64,000 bases of DNA from Fusobacterium mortiferum ATCC 9817 (GTDB lineage Bacteria > Fusobacteriota > Fusobacteriia > Fusobacteriales > Fusobacteriaceae). Location of the stretch: positions 940,435-1,004,434 of the forward strand of contig NZ_GL987988.1 of assembly GCF_000158195.2 (NCBI RefSeq), written 5' to 3'. The notes below the pieces were generated by a model. It did no database searches and was not told the origin of the DNA. It was given only the letters and a program-made list of their open reading frames with translations. The translations under genes and the position numbers were made by a program. Shown here one piece after another: positions 56,439 to 64,000 of this stretch; the first letter of the stretch is position 1, and each line of letters opens with the position of its first letter.

Positions 56439-57242
56439 ATGATACAACTTTTTTTAAAAGGAATTATAATAGGAATTGCTAATATTATGCCTGGAGTTTC
56501 TGGGGGAACATTGGCAGTAATAATGGGAGTATATGATAAACTTACAGAAGCAATAGGAAATTTCCCTACTGCTCCTGTTAAGAAAAAAATAGAGTACATA
56601 AAATTTTTGCTACAAATAGGAAGTGGAGCAGCTATTGGAATAATTTTATTTGCAAGAGTAATAGAATTTTGTTTTACTAATTATCCAAGAGCTACTGCTG
56701 GTGGATTTAGTTTATTGATTCTTCCATCTATTCCATATATTATAAAGGGAGAGAATAAAAAAGATAAAAAGAATATTTTCTTTTTCTGTTTAGGAGCTTT
56801 ACTTACTTTAGGATTTGTATATGCTGATTATAAATTTGGAAAAGATAGTGGAGCAAAGGAATTGGTTACAGTAGTCACTACAAGTTATGCTTTAAAACTT
56901 TTTGCTTGTGGTGGACTTGCTGCAGGAGCTATGATTATTCCAGGAATATCTGGTTCACTTTTACTTCTTATGTTGGGAGAGTATTATAATATTTTAGGAT
57001 TTATAAATAAATTTTTCTCAAATCTTATAAATATTACAAGTTACTCTTCAATAAGTGAGATAATCACAAATTTATATATACTACCTCTTACAGCTTTTGG
57101 GTTGGGGGTATTGATAGGGCTTGTTCTAATAGCTAAACTTATAAATATGCTTCTTCAAAAACATAGAAGTGTAACACTATTTTTTATAACTGGGATAATA
57201 GTTGTGTCAATTTTACAAATTTGGTTAAATCTATATAAATAA
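56439..57242 (+). CDS. DUF368 membrane protein (PopT-type undecaprenyl-phosphate translocase family)
   Basis: The 267-residue polytopic protein carries two related halves with conserved GIANIMPGVSGGTLAVIMG near the start and MIIPGISGSLLLLMLGEY in the middle. DUF368 proteins were recently shown in other bacteria to recycle undecaprenyl phosphate across the inner membrane (PopT); here the role follows from family. It would serve the wall and glycan pathways encoded elsewhere in the window. Spacing is 12 bases after carbonic anhydrase and 10 before the RlpA-like gene. Confidence 0.9.
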   Translation: MIQLFLKGIIIGIANIMPGVSGGTLAVIMGVYDKLTEAIGNFPTAPVKKKIEYIKFLLQIGSGAAIGIILFARVIEFCFTNYPRATAGGFSLLILPSIPYIIKGENKKDKKNIFFFCLGALLTLGFVYADYKFGKDSGAKELVTVVTTSYALKLFACGGLAAGAMIIPGISGSLLLLMLGEYYNILGFINKFFSNLINITSYSSISEIITNLYILPLTAFGLGVLIGLVLIAKLINMLLQKHRSVTLFFITGIIVVSILQIWLNLYK

Positions 57243-57252
57243 AGGAGAGAAG

Positions 57253-57669
57253 ATGAGATATTTTCTAGTAGTAGTAGTTTTAATGTTTGTAACAGCTTGT
57301 ACATCTACTGGAACAGCTAGCTGGTATGGAAAAGGTTTTGAAGGGAAATTAACAGCAAGTGGTTATGTTTATGATTCTAATCAGTTGACTTGTGCTTCTA
57401 ATGATTATCCTTTTGGAACTGTATTAAAAGTAACTAATAAAGAAAATGGAAAATCTGTACTTGTTGTAGTTACAGATAGAGGTGGATTTGAAAAATATGG
57501 GAGAAAGATAGATTTAAGTAGAGCTGCTTTTAATAAGATAGCTTCTACTGGTCATGGGCTTATTGATGTAAAGGTAGAAAAAGTAAGTGATAAAAATACT
57601 TTTAAATATAAGCATGGAAGTCCTAGATTTACCTCTTCAGAGTATAAAAAATATATCAAGGGAATTTAG
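57253..57669 (+). CDS. rlpA: RlpA-like lipoprotein lacking two catalytic residues
   Basis: The 138-residue precursor has a lipobox (FVTAC, Cys16) and a double-psi beta-barrel domain starting GTASWYGKGFEGKLTASG. Catalytic RlpA lytic transglycosylases use a Glu and a His eleven residues apart, plus an Asp. Here the corresponding positions appear to be Tyr38 and Ser49 (SGYVYDSNQLTCASNDYPFG); only Asp75 in VVVTDRGGF is kept. There is no SPOR domain. It is probably a murein-binding rather than cleaving protein. Confidence 0.88.
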   Translation: MRYFLVVVVLMFVTACTSTGTASWYGKGFEGKLTASGYVYDSNQLTCASNDYPFGTVLKVTNKENGKSVLVVVTDRGGFEKYGRKIDLSRAAFNKIASTGHGLIDVKVEKVSDKNTFKYKHGSPRFTSSEYKKYIKGI

Positions 57670-57670
57670 T

Positions 57671-57727
57671 AAAAAATTCAAGAATAACGAAGAGTGAAAA
57701 GACAAAAGTTATTCTTGAATTTTTTAT
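57671..57727 (+). terminator. Long perfect hairpin after rlpA
   Basis: An 18-base perfect stem (57671-57688, 57708-57725) with a 19-base loop starts one base after the rlpA stop. Its tip CAAGAATAACGAAGAG resembles the end of the 54611 element (CAAGAATGCCGAAGAT). It can work as a terminator and may be a minimal member of that repeat family. Confidence 0.7.
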
Positions 57728-57749
57728 TTACTAAACTAAGGAGGAAGAA

Positions 57750-58505
57750 GTGAAACTTTTAATTACAGGTGCTACTGGAGGAATGGGAGAGGAGATTATA
57801 AAAATCTTTAGAAAAAATAGTTATGAAGTTATTGCTTTAGGTAGAGATAAAAAGAGATTAAAAAAATTGGAAGAAAATTATCAAGTTAAATCTTATTCTA
57901 TAAATATAGAAGAAGAGATAGAGATAGAAAAATTTTTAGAAGATATAGAAGATGAGGAAATAGATGTAGTTATAAATGGAGCTGGAATAGGGGAGATAGA
58001 CTATTTTGAAAATATGGAGTACGAAAAAATAAAAAAGCTTATAGAGATAAATAGTATTGCTCTAACTAAGATTACTCATCATTTCTATAAAAAAATGATA
58101 GAGAGGGGCAATGGAAAAATAATAAATATTTCATCTACTGCTGGTTTTCAAGAGGGGGGTCCTCTTATGAGTGTATATTATGGAACAAAGGCTTATGTAA
58201 ACTCTTTTACTCTTTCTCTTTATGAAGAGGGGAGAGAAAAAGGTGTAGAGATATATCTCTTAACTCCTGGTCCAACTAAAACAAAATTTAAAGGAATGGA
58301 TAGGAAACTATCTAAATTTGAAAAAATCTATGTAACTACTCCAGAAGAGGTAGCTATAGAATTATGGAAGGGAATAGAAAGAAAAAAGAAGATTATAATT
58401 CCAGGGAAAATTAATAAAATTTTATATTTTATTGATAAATTTATTCCGTTAGAAGTAAAATTAAAGTCAATAAAAAAAATTCAAGAAAAAAAGATAAAAA
58501 AATAG
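57750..58505 (+). CDS. Short-chain dehydrogenase/reductase
   Basis: The 251-residue Rossmann protein has the NAD(P) motif TGATGGMGEEI (residues 5-15), NGAG at about 89-92 and the catalytic YxxxK in VYYGTKAYV, with a preceding Ser (ISST). The GTG start follows AAGGAGGAAGAA. The substrate is unknown; the C-terminal basic, hydrophobic region resembles SDRs attached to membranes. Confidence 0.9.
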   Translation: MKLLITGATGGMGEEIIKIFRKNSYEVIALGRDKKRLKKLEENYQVKSYSINIEEEIEIEKFLEDIEDEEIDVVINGAGIGEIDYFENMEYEKIKKLIEINSIALTKITHHFYKKMIERGNGKIINISSTAGFQEGGPLMSVYYGTKAYVNSFTLSLYEEGREKGVEIYLLTPGPTKTKFKGMDRKLSKFEKIYVTTPEEVAIELWKGIERKKKIIIPGKINKILYFIDKFIPLEVKLKSIKKIQEKKIKK

Positions 58506-58524
58506 TTTTATTTTTAGAAAAAAA

Positions 58525-58533
58525 TGGTATAAT
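58525..58533 (+). promoter_or_regulatory. Extended -10 promoter element of the lipoprotein gene
   Basis: TGG followed by TATAAT (58528-58533), with only a weak -35, 29 bases before the start. Confidence 0.55.
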
Positions 58534-58561
58534 GTTTTTATGAAAAATATTGGAGGAATAT

Positions 58562-59725
58562 ATGAAAAGAAAAATTATTCTAATAATATTATCACTATTT
58601 TTATGTAGTTGCTCTTATTTTCAAGTGAGGAATGCTATAAAAGAAGCTGATAGTGGAAATTATGTATCTTCATTGAATGAACTATTGAGTATTTTAAAAG
58701 AAAATAATGAGGATAGAAGAGCGTTGGATGCCTTTGAAATAATATATCCAAATGCAGAGAAAAAATATTATGATGAGTTGGATATATCTCGTGGAAGAGA
58801 TATCATTGGTTATACAAAAGCACTTCTAAATCTACTGAGAGTACAGGATATCTATTATAAATTACCAACAACAAGTAAAAACTCTATTGCAATTATCATA
58901 CCACCTCAAGAGGAGAGATTAGATATAAAAAAAGAGTTAGCACAAAGTTTTTTTACAATAGGTAATGGCGTGAGAACAGAAACTTATGAGGAAAAGTTAA
59001 GGGCTCATGGATTTTTTTCACAAGCTAAAATATATGATTTACAACAGAGAAAAGATATAGATGATAAGTATGTAAGCAGTAGAAAACTTGCTTTAGGAAA
59101 GTTTTTAATAAATTTTAAAGGGGAGAATAATAATTTTAAAACTAGATTAAAAGAGAGTTTAAATTCTAATTTAGTAAAATATCCTCTTTTCTCCCTAGGG
59201 AATAATAAAAATTATAATTTAAAATTTGATATAAATATTTCTAATATAAAGTATTTTCCACCTAAGGTAGTAACTCATAGTGGAATAGATAGTTATATAG
59301 AAAGAGTAAGAAAAACAGTAATGGAGAGAGTGGTAGAAACTAAAATAGTAAATGGAAAAGCAGTGGAAGTGGAGAAATGGGTACCAGTAGAAAGAGAAGT
59401 GGAGGTAGAGGTATTTTATAGATATTTTAAACATATAAAAACTACTTCTATGGAGTATCAATTAGAATATAATCTAGCAGAAAAAAATGGAACTCCTATC
59501 TCATCAGATAGTAAAAAGATTTTCTATGAAGATAGTGCTGTATGGGTAGAATATTATCCATTACACCCCTTTGCATATGGTAGACCATTTAGATTTCCTG
59601 TAAGTGAGTTTGAAAAATCTGTAATGAGTAGAGAGGAAATAAAAGAAAAAGTACTTTCTTTAGGAAATGAGGAATTAGATAGTGTATTAAGAAAATTAGA
59701 TTCTAATAGAATAATAGATTGGTAA
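58562..59725 (+). CDS. Putative lipoprotein, unknown function
   Basis: ATG at 58562 follows TTGGAGGAAT and gives 387 residues. The signal ends in a lipobox (LSLFLCSC). An N-terminal helical, TPR-like segment (AIKEADSGNYVSSLNELLSIL) follows, then a mixed middle and a C-terminal beta-rich part with an unusual run of Glu and Val (KAVEVEKWVPVEREVEVEVF). I recognise no family. It lies 12 bases before the aminotransferase gene but the two have no obvious link. Confidence 0.8.
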   Translation: MKRKIILIILSLFLCSCSYFQVRNAIKEADSGNYVSSLNELLSILKENNEDRRALDAFEIIYPNAEKKYYDELDISRGRDIIGYTKALLNLLRVQDIYYKLPTTSKNSIAIIIPPQEERLDIKKELAQSFFTIGNGVRTETYEEKLRAHGFFSQAKIYDLQQRKDIDDKYVSSRKLALGKFLINFKGENNNFKTRLKESLNSNLVKYPLFSLGNNKNYNLKFDINISNIKYFPPKVVTHSGIDSYIERVRKTVMERVVETKIVNGKAVEVEKWVPVEREVEVEVFYRYFKHIKTTSMEYQLEYNLAEKNGTPISSDSKKIFYEDSAVWVEYYPLHPFAYGRPFRFPVSEFEKSVMSREEIKEKVLSLGNEELDSVLRKLDSNRIIDW

Positions 59726-59737
59726 GGAGGAAGAAAA

Positions 59738-60994
59738 ATGATAGCAAAAGACTTGGGAGAGAGAAAATTAGTAGATAAGGTATTTAGTGTCGCTAAAAAA
59801 GCTAAAGATGCTATGGCAGAACTAGGAGAGGAGAAAGTAGTTAACGCTACTATTGGTTCACTCTATGATGAGACTGGTAAATTAGCAGTATTAGATACAG
59901 CTATGAAGGTGTATAAAGAGTTACCACCTGAAGAGATAGCTGGATATGCTTCTGCTTTTACAGGAACACCTGAGTATAAGGAGAGTGTAAAAATCTCTCT
60001 ATTTGGTAGAGATTATAAAGAATTTTTAAAAGGACACTATGTAGAGGTATTGGCTACTCCTGGAGGAACTGGAGCTATCAGTAATAGTATAAAAAATTAT
60101 TTAGGTTATGGAGATACGCTATTACTTCCTAAATGGTTATGGAGTCCATATATTTTAATGGCTAAGGAGAAAAATGGAGATTGTGATTTCTATACTCTAT
60201 TTAATGAAGAAAATAGATTTGATTTAGTTGATTTTAAAGAAAGAGTAGAAAAATTAGCTAAGAAACAGGATAACGTGGTAATAGTTATCAATGACCCTTG
60301 TCAAAATCCTACTGGATATAGATTGACAATAGAAGAGTGGAAAGAGATTAGGAAAATTTTAATCTCTGCTTCTGAAGAGGCTAATATTATACTTATTCTT
60401 GATGTGGCTTATATTGATTTTGATGATAGAAGTTTTGAGGAGAGAAGAGAATATCTAGAAACTTTTAAAAATCTTCCAGAAAAAGTACTTACAATATTTA
60501 CATTTAGTTTATCAAAAGCTCTAACAAGTTATGGAATGAGAGTGGGAGCCCAAATTGCTCTATCAACATCAGAAAGTGTAATAAAAGAGTTTTATGATGC
60601 TAACTCTTTTTCATGCCGTTCTACTTGGTCTAATATCTCAAGAGGTGGAATGAAAATGTTTAGTGAGATTATTTTAGACGAGGAAAAAAGTTTTAGACTA
60701 GAAAAAGAGAGAGAGTTTTATAGAAATCTTATTAAAGAGAGAGCAGATATATTTATAAATGAAGCTAAAGAGTGTGGACTAGATGTATTACCATATGTAA
60801 GTGGATTTTTCTTAACTATCCCAACTGGTAAATATACTCCAAAGGTAGAAGAGTTGTTGGAAAAAAATCATATATATACTGTTATACTAAATGAAGGAAT
60901 AAGAATAGCAGTGTGTAGTGTAACTAAGAAAAAAATAAAAGGGCTTGCTAAGAAAATAAAAGCTATATATGAAGAAGCTAAAAAAGAGTATTAA
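59738..60994 (+). CDS. Aromatic/aspartate-type class I aminotransferase
   Basis: The 418-residue PLP enzyme has ATPGGTGAISN, VINDPCQNPTGYRLT and the Schiff-base lysine in FTFSLSKALTSYGMRVG. The layout and Arg-binding C-terminus (GIRIAVCSV) fit the aspartate/tyrosine aminotransferase branch. The amino acid used cannot be read. The start is ATG behind AAGGAGGAAG. Confidence 0.9.
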   Translation: MIAKDLGERKLVDKVFSVAKKAKDAMAELGEEKVVNATIGSLYDETGKLAVLDTAMKVYKELPPEEIAGYASAFTGTPEYKESVKISLFGRDYKEFLKGHYVEVLATPGGTGAISNSIKNYLGYGDTLLLPKWLWSPYILMAKEKNGDCDFYTLFNEENRFDLVDFKERVEKLAKKQDNVVIVINDPCQNPTGYRLTIEEWKEIRKILISASEEANIILILDVAYIDFDDRSFEERREYLETFKNLPEKVLTIFTFSLSKALTSYGMRVGAQIALSTSESVIKEFYDANSFSCRSTWSNISRGGMKMFSEIILDEEKSFRLEKEREFYRNLIKERADIFINEAKECGLDVLPYVSGFFLTIPTGKYTPKVEELLEKNHIYTVILNEGIRIAVCSVTKKKIKGLAKKIKAIYEEAKKEY

Positions 60995-61027
60995 TCTGTA
61001 TATAAAAAACAGTTAAAAATTTAATAT

Positions 61028-61080
61028 AGTGAATTATTTTGTTGTTTTGTTTAAAATAATGAAATAATTCACTTTTTTTG
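61028..61080 (+). terminator. Terminator of the aminotransferase gene
   Basis: AGTGAATTATTT (61028-61039) pairs with AAATAATTCACT (61062-61073), followed by seven T. The rest of the 317-base gap (60995-61311) holds one further small hairpin at 61120-61143 (CCTCTTAAAA against TTTTACGAGG, one mismatch) and no ORF. Confidence 0.85.
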
Positions 61081-61311
61081 CCTTCTAGAGATAGCGTAAA
61101 ATTAGAGTTTAAAAAGCCACCTCTTAAAATTGATTTTACGAGGTAATGACATTTGTATTTTTAGTCATATATTTAGTCGGAAAAATAAAATTACAGCTGT
61201 ATAAAAGGATTTTAAAAGGTAGTAAAATATAAGTAGATTAAAAAGGAAGAATATAGTAAAATATAGCTATAAAATTAGAAAGCGGAAAATAGAGCAAGAG
61301 AGGTTAGAGAT

Positions 61312-62427
61312 ATGAAAGTATCAGTAAAAAATTGTGAGAAAATAAAAAATGGATATCTTGTAGAAGTTGAACCAAAGGACATATTATATATTGATGGAAA
61401 AGGTGGACAATTAGGAGATAGAGGTAAGATAGAAGAAGCTCAAATTTTAGAAGTAAAGGAGAGTGGAGTTGTAGTTGATAGAGAGTTAGAGTATGGAGAG
61501 TATGAGGTAAAAATAGATTATATAAGGCAGGAGGATATAGCTTGCCAACATACAGCTCAACATATGTTTTCTGCTATTGCATATAATGATTATAAACTTA
61601 ATACAGTTGGATTTAGAATGGCTGAAGAATACACTACTGTTGATTTAGATTCAAATGAAATCACTGAAGAAGTAATAGAAGAGCTAGAAAGAAAAGCAAA
61701 TGAAGTTATAAAAAAGGCTATACAATTAAAGATTTTTATAATGAATAATGAAGAGGCTAGAAAGATAGAGGGACTTCGTAAAGCTATCAAAGAGAAAGTA
61801 GTAGGAGATGTAAGATTTGTAGAGATACCTGGAGTAGATTTAGGAGCATGTGCAGGTTTTCATGTGGAAAATACAAAAGATATTCAGCTTTTTAAAATTA
61901 TAAATCATGAAAAGATAAAAGGAAATTATATAAGATTCTATTTTTTAGCTGGAGAGAGAGCTTTGAAAGATTACTCATTTAAGCATAAGTTATCAAAGGA
62001 TTTATGCCATGTTTTTAGTTGTAAAGATTATGAGATAATGGAGATGTTAGATAAAACTCTTGATGAGAAGAAAAAAATAGAGAGTGAATATAAAAATTTA
62101 GCCTCTCAATATGTGGAATTTCTTGCAAATAAACTTTTAAAAGAGAGTGAGATAGTAGGGGAGTATCAACCAATTTTCTATTTTGGAGATAGTACAGTAG
62201 CTCAATTTTTAGGAAAATTTATGGGAGAGAAAAATATTCTTATTACAGGTTTCAATAATAATTTCTCTATAATAGCTCAAAATTTTAATTGTAAAGATTT
62301 TATACAATATCTTATAAAGGAAAAGTCTACACTTAAAGGTGGAGGAAATCAAATAAAAGGAAATTTTAAAGGAGATATAGAGGAAAAGGAGTTAAAAAAA
62401 CTTTTGGTGGAGTATATAGAAAGATAA
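61312..62427 (+). CDS. Alanyl-tRNA editing protein (AlaX type with DHHA1-like tail)
   Basis: AlaX proteins hydrolyse Ser or Gly from mischarged tRNA-Ala. The 371 residues have LYIDGKGGQLGDRGKI (family GGQ segment), the zinc pair HTAQHMFSA (HxxxH) and the second zinc pair in GACAGFHV. The C-terminal region KSTLKGGGNQIKGNFKG matches a DHHA1-type domain. It differs from AlaRS in lacking the synthetase core. Weak ribosome site (AGAGAGGTTAGAGAT). Confidence 0.88.
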   Translation: MKVSVKNCEKIKNGYLVEVEPKDILYIDGKGGQLGDRGKIEEAQILEVKESGVVVDRELEYGEYEVKIDYIRQEDIACQHTAQHMFSAIAYNDYKLNTVGFRMAEEYTTVDLDSNEITEEVIEELERKANEVIKKAIQLKIFIMNNEEARKIEGLRKAIKEKVVGDVRFVEIPGVDLGACAGFHVENTKDIQLFKIINHEKIKGNYIRFYFLAGERALKDYSFKHKLSKDLCHVFSCKDYEIMEMLDKTLDEKKKIESEYKNLASQYVEFLANKLLKESEIVGEYQPIFYFGDSTVAQFLGKFMGEKNILITGFNNNFSIIAQNFNCKDFIQYLIKEKSTLKGGGNQIKGNFKGDIEEKELKKLLVEYIER

Positions 62428-62479
62428 ATTGAAAATAAAATAGGAATTAAGAAAATACAGCGATAGATTTTCTTTAATG

Positions 62480-62508
62480 TTGTTTTTAAGCTGAAATTAT
62501 GATATAAT
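62480..62508 (+). promoter_or_regulatory. Promoter of rlmN
   Basis: TTGTTT at 62480-62485, 17 bases, TATAAT at 62503-62508; the start lies 33 bases downstream. Confidence 0.7.
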
Positions 62509-62541
62509 ACATTGTTAAATAAAAGCTTTATGGAGGAAATA

Positions 62542-63600
62542 ATGTCAGAAAAAATAAATTTATTAAATCTTAATCAACAGGAGCTAGAAGAGTTTGTAGT
62601 ATCTCTTGGAATGAAAAAATTCTATGGAAAACAACTTTTTAACTGGCTGCATAAAAAAATAGTGAGAGATTTAAATGAAGTTACAAACCTTTCTTTAAAA
62701 GATAGAGAATTACTTACAGAAAAAGCATATATTCCATTTTTAAATCTATTAAAACATCAAATATCTAAGATAGATAAGACAGAAAAATTTCTATTTCAAT
62801 TGGAAGATGGAAATACAATAGAAACAGTTTTATTAAGACATAAAGATAAGAGAAATACTCTATGTATCTCATCACAGGTAGGTTGTGCTGTAAAATGTGC
62901 TTTCTGTGCTACAGGACAGGGTGGATTTGTAAGAGATTTAAATGTAAGTGAGATTATTAACCAAGTTTATACAATTGAGAGAAGACTTGTAAAACAGGGT
63001 ACAAATTTAAATAATATTGTATTTATGGGAATGGGAGAGCCACTTTTAAATCTTACAAATGTTTTAAAAGCTCTTGAGATACTATCTAATGAAAATGGAA
63101 TAAACATATCTAAGAGAAAAATAACTATCTCAACTTCTGGAATAGTTCCAAATATAGAGAAGATACTTCTTGAGAAAGTACCAGTAGAATTAGCTATATC
63201 TCTACACTCAGCTATCAATGAAAAGAGAGATGAGATAATTCCTATCAATAGAAGATATCCATTAGAGGATTTACATGCTGTATTACAAGAGTATCAAAGA
63301 CAAACTAAGAGAAGAATTACTTTTGAATATATCTTAATTAATAACTTTAACGTATCAGAGGGAGATGCTAATGCTCTAGCTGATTTCGTACATGACTTTG
63401 ACCATGTAGTAAATCTTATTCCTTGCAACCCAGTAGAGGGAACAGAGATGACAAGACCATCAGATAAGAAGATAGAGAGATTTGTTAATTTCTTACAAAA
63501 TGTGAGAAAGGTAAATGTAACTATTAGAAGAGAAAAGGGAACAGATATAGATGGAGCTTGTGGTCAGTTAAGACAAAAAAATAAAAAACCTACTAAATAG
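62542..63600 (+). CDS. rlmN: Dual-specificity RNA methyltransferase RlmN
   Basis: RlmN methylates C2 of A2503 in 23S rRNA and A37 in tRNA through radical SAM chemistry. ATG at 62542 follows TGGAGGAAAT and gives 352 residues. The radical SAM motif is [11 protein letters not shown], and the second resolving Cys is in GACGQLR near the C-terminus. Further marks are [13 protein letters not shown] and [15 protein letters not shown]. It lies nine bases before the PBP1A gene, so both may be co-transcribed. Confidence 0.97.
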   Translation: MSEKINLLNLNQQELEEFVVSLGMKKFYGKQLFNWLHKKIVRDLNEVTNLSLKDRELLTEKAYIPFLNLLKHQISKIDKTEKFLFQLEDGNTIETVLLRHKDKRNTLCISSQVGCAVKCAFCATGQGGFVRDLNVSEIINQVYTIERRLVKQGTNLNNIVFMGMGEPLLNLTNVLKALEILSNENGINISKRKITISTSGIVPNIEKILLEKVPVELAISLHSAINEKRDEIIPINRRYPLEDLHAVLQEYQRQTKRRITFEYILINNFNVSEGDANALADFVHDFDHVVNLIPCNPVEGTEMTRPSDKKIERFVNFLQNVRKVNVTIRREKGTDIDGACGQLRQKNKKPTK

Positions 63601-63609
63601 GAGGAAGAG

Positions 63610-64000
63610 ATGAAAAAACTTACATACTTAAAAATATTTTTAGTGGTGATATTTTTAGGTGGAGTGATTACATCAGGAGCTGTTTTTAGTTTAGTATATA
63701 AATACTACAAAGAGTTGCCAGATATCTCTACCTTGATAGAGGATTATTCTCCATCTATTCCTACTACTGTATATGATAGAAAAGGGAGAGTAATAGATGT
63801 TATCTCTCGTGAAAAAAGAGAAACAGCAAAATTCAGAGAGATACCTCAAAATTTAAAAAATGCTTTTTTAGCTATTGAAGATAAGCAATTTTATTCACAT
63901 CATGGAATACACTATAAAAGATTACTTGGAGCAGTTGTAGCCAATGTAAAAAGTGGAGCAGCTGTACAAGGAGCAAGCTCTTTTACTCAACAGCTAGCTA
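63610..64000 (+). CDS. Class A penicillin-binding protein (PBP1A type), N-terminal part
   Basis: The frame starts at ATG 63610 behind TAGGAGGAAGAG and runs open off the window: 130 codons. There is one membrane anchor (about residues 6-30), then the glycosyltransferase GT51 domain with catalytic Glu in AIEDKQFYSHHGI and QGASSFTQQLA. It would polymerise murein glycan strands. The transpeptidase domain lies outside the window. Confidence 0.93.
   Translation, partial: MKKLTYLKIFLVVIFLGGVITSGAVFSLVYKYYKELPDISTLIEDYSPSIPTTVYDRKGRVIDVISREKRETAKFREIPQNLKNAFLAIEDKQFYSHHGIHYKRLLGAVVANVKSGAAVQGASSFTQQLA

Noticed and set aside
61120..61143. Small hairpin in the gap before the AlaX-type gene
   Set aside because: It has one mismatch and no T run, and no similarity to the other repeats; too weak to call a regulatory site.

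Overview
The window is an AT-rich, densely coded stretch of a diderm, low-GC bacterium. Family content and gene style (BamA, TamB, Skp and LpxD beside low-GC codon usage, KtrAB, EpsG-type glycan genes and a GAG-anticodon tRNA-Leu) point to Fusobacterium. A complete acetyl-type diaminopimelate route fits the DAP-containing fusobacteria (mortiferum/varium/ulcerans type) better than the lanthionine-using F. nucleatum. The species call is an inference.

Layout. 1-800: the 5' part of an IS91-like transposase gene and a crr (EIIA-Glc) gene whose reading frame is broken at a homopolymer. 920-3660: clpB behind a strong promoter and a CIRCE operator. 3720-16500: a same-strand run ktrB-ktrA-mnmG-rsmG-tamB-bamA-skp-lpxD, covering potassium uptake, tRNA/rRNA modification and outer-membrane assembly. 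16500-22100: a DUF2344 protein, serS with an overlapping membrane ORF, fructose-bisphosphate aldolase, HU (minus strand), a lipoprotein amidase, a cold-shock gene with a structured leader, a 54-residue membrane ORF and tRNA-Leu(GAG). 22125-24139: a FUSC-type transporter gene broken by four frameshifts.

24233-34507: a Wzx/Wzy-type surface-glycan locus. It holds an initiating sugar-phosphate transferase, two GT4, two GT2 and one DXD-type glycosyltransferase, an EpsG-like polymerase and a flippase, preceded by a protein carrying an arylsulfotransferase N-terminal domain. A palindromic repeat element sits at its end. 34760-40690 (minus strand): a lysine-riboswitch-controlled operon lysC-asd-dapA-dapB-dapH-aminotransferase. 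A divergent M20 amidohydrolase could supply the deacetylase step. 42000-46150 (minus strand): YitT, a WG-repeat protein and a 782-residue fusion of an Orn/Lys/Arg decarboxylase with an arginase.

46268-49948: DJ-1/PfpI, SlyD, RpiB, HIT and a two-subunit class I fumarase-type hydro-lyase. A second, inverted copy of the palindromic repeat follows. 50269-53294: a four-gene ABC importer with one canonical and one degenerate ATPase. 53354-64000: a CvfB-like S1 protein, a small membrane protein, a different palindromic repeat, a frameshifted RluA-type pseudouridine synthase gene, carbonic anhydrase, a DUF368 (PopT-type) membrane protein, an RlpA-like lipoprotein lacking two catalytic residues, an SDR, a lipoprotein, an aminotransferase, an AlaX-type editing protein, rlmN and the start of a PBP1A gene.

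Six apparent frameshifts (crr, four in the FUSC gene, one in the rluA-type gene) fall largely in or beside A/T homopolymers. This could mean residual sequencing error, transcriptional slippage or real decay. No rRNA, CRISPR array or prophage was seen.
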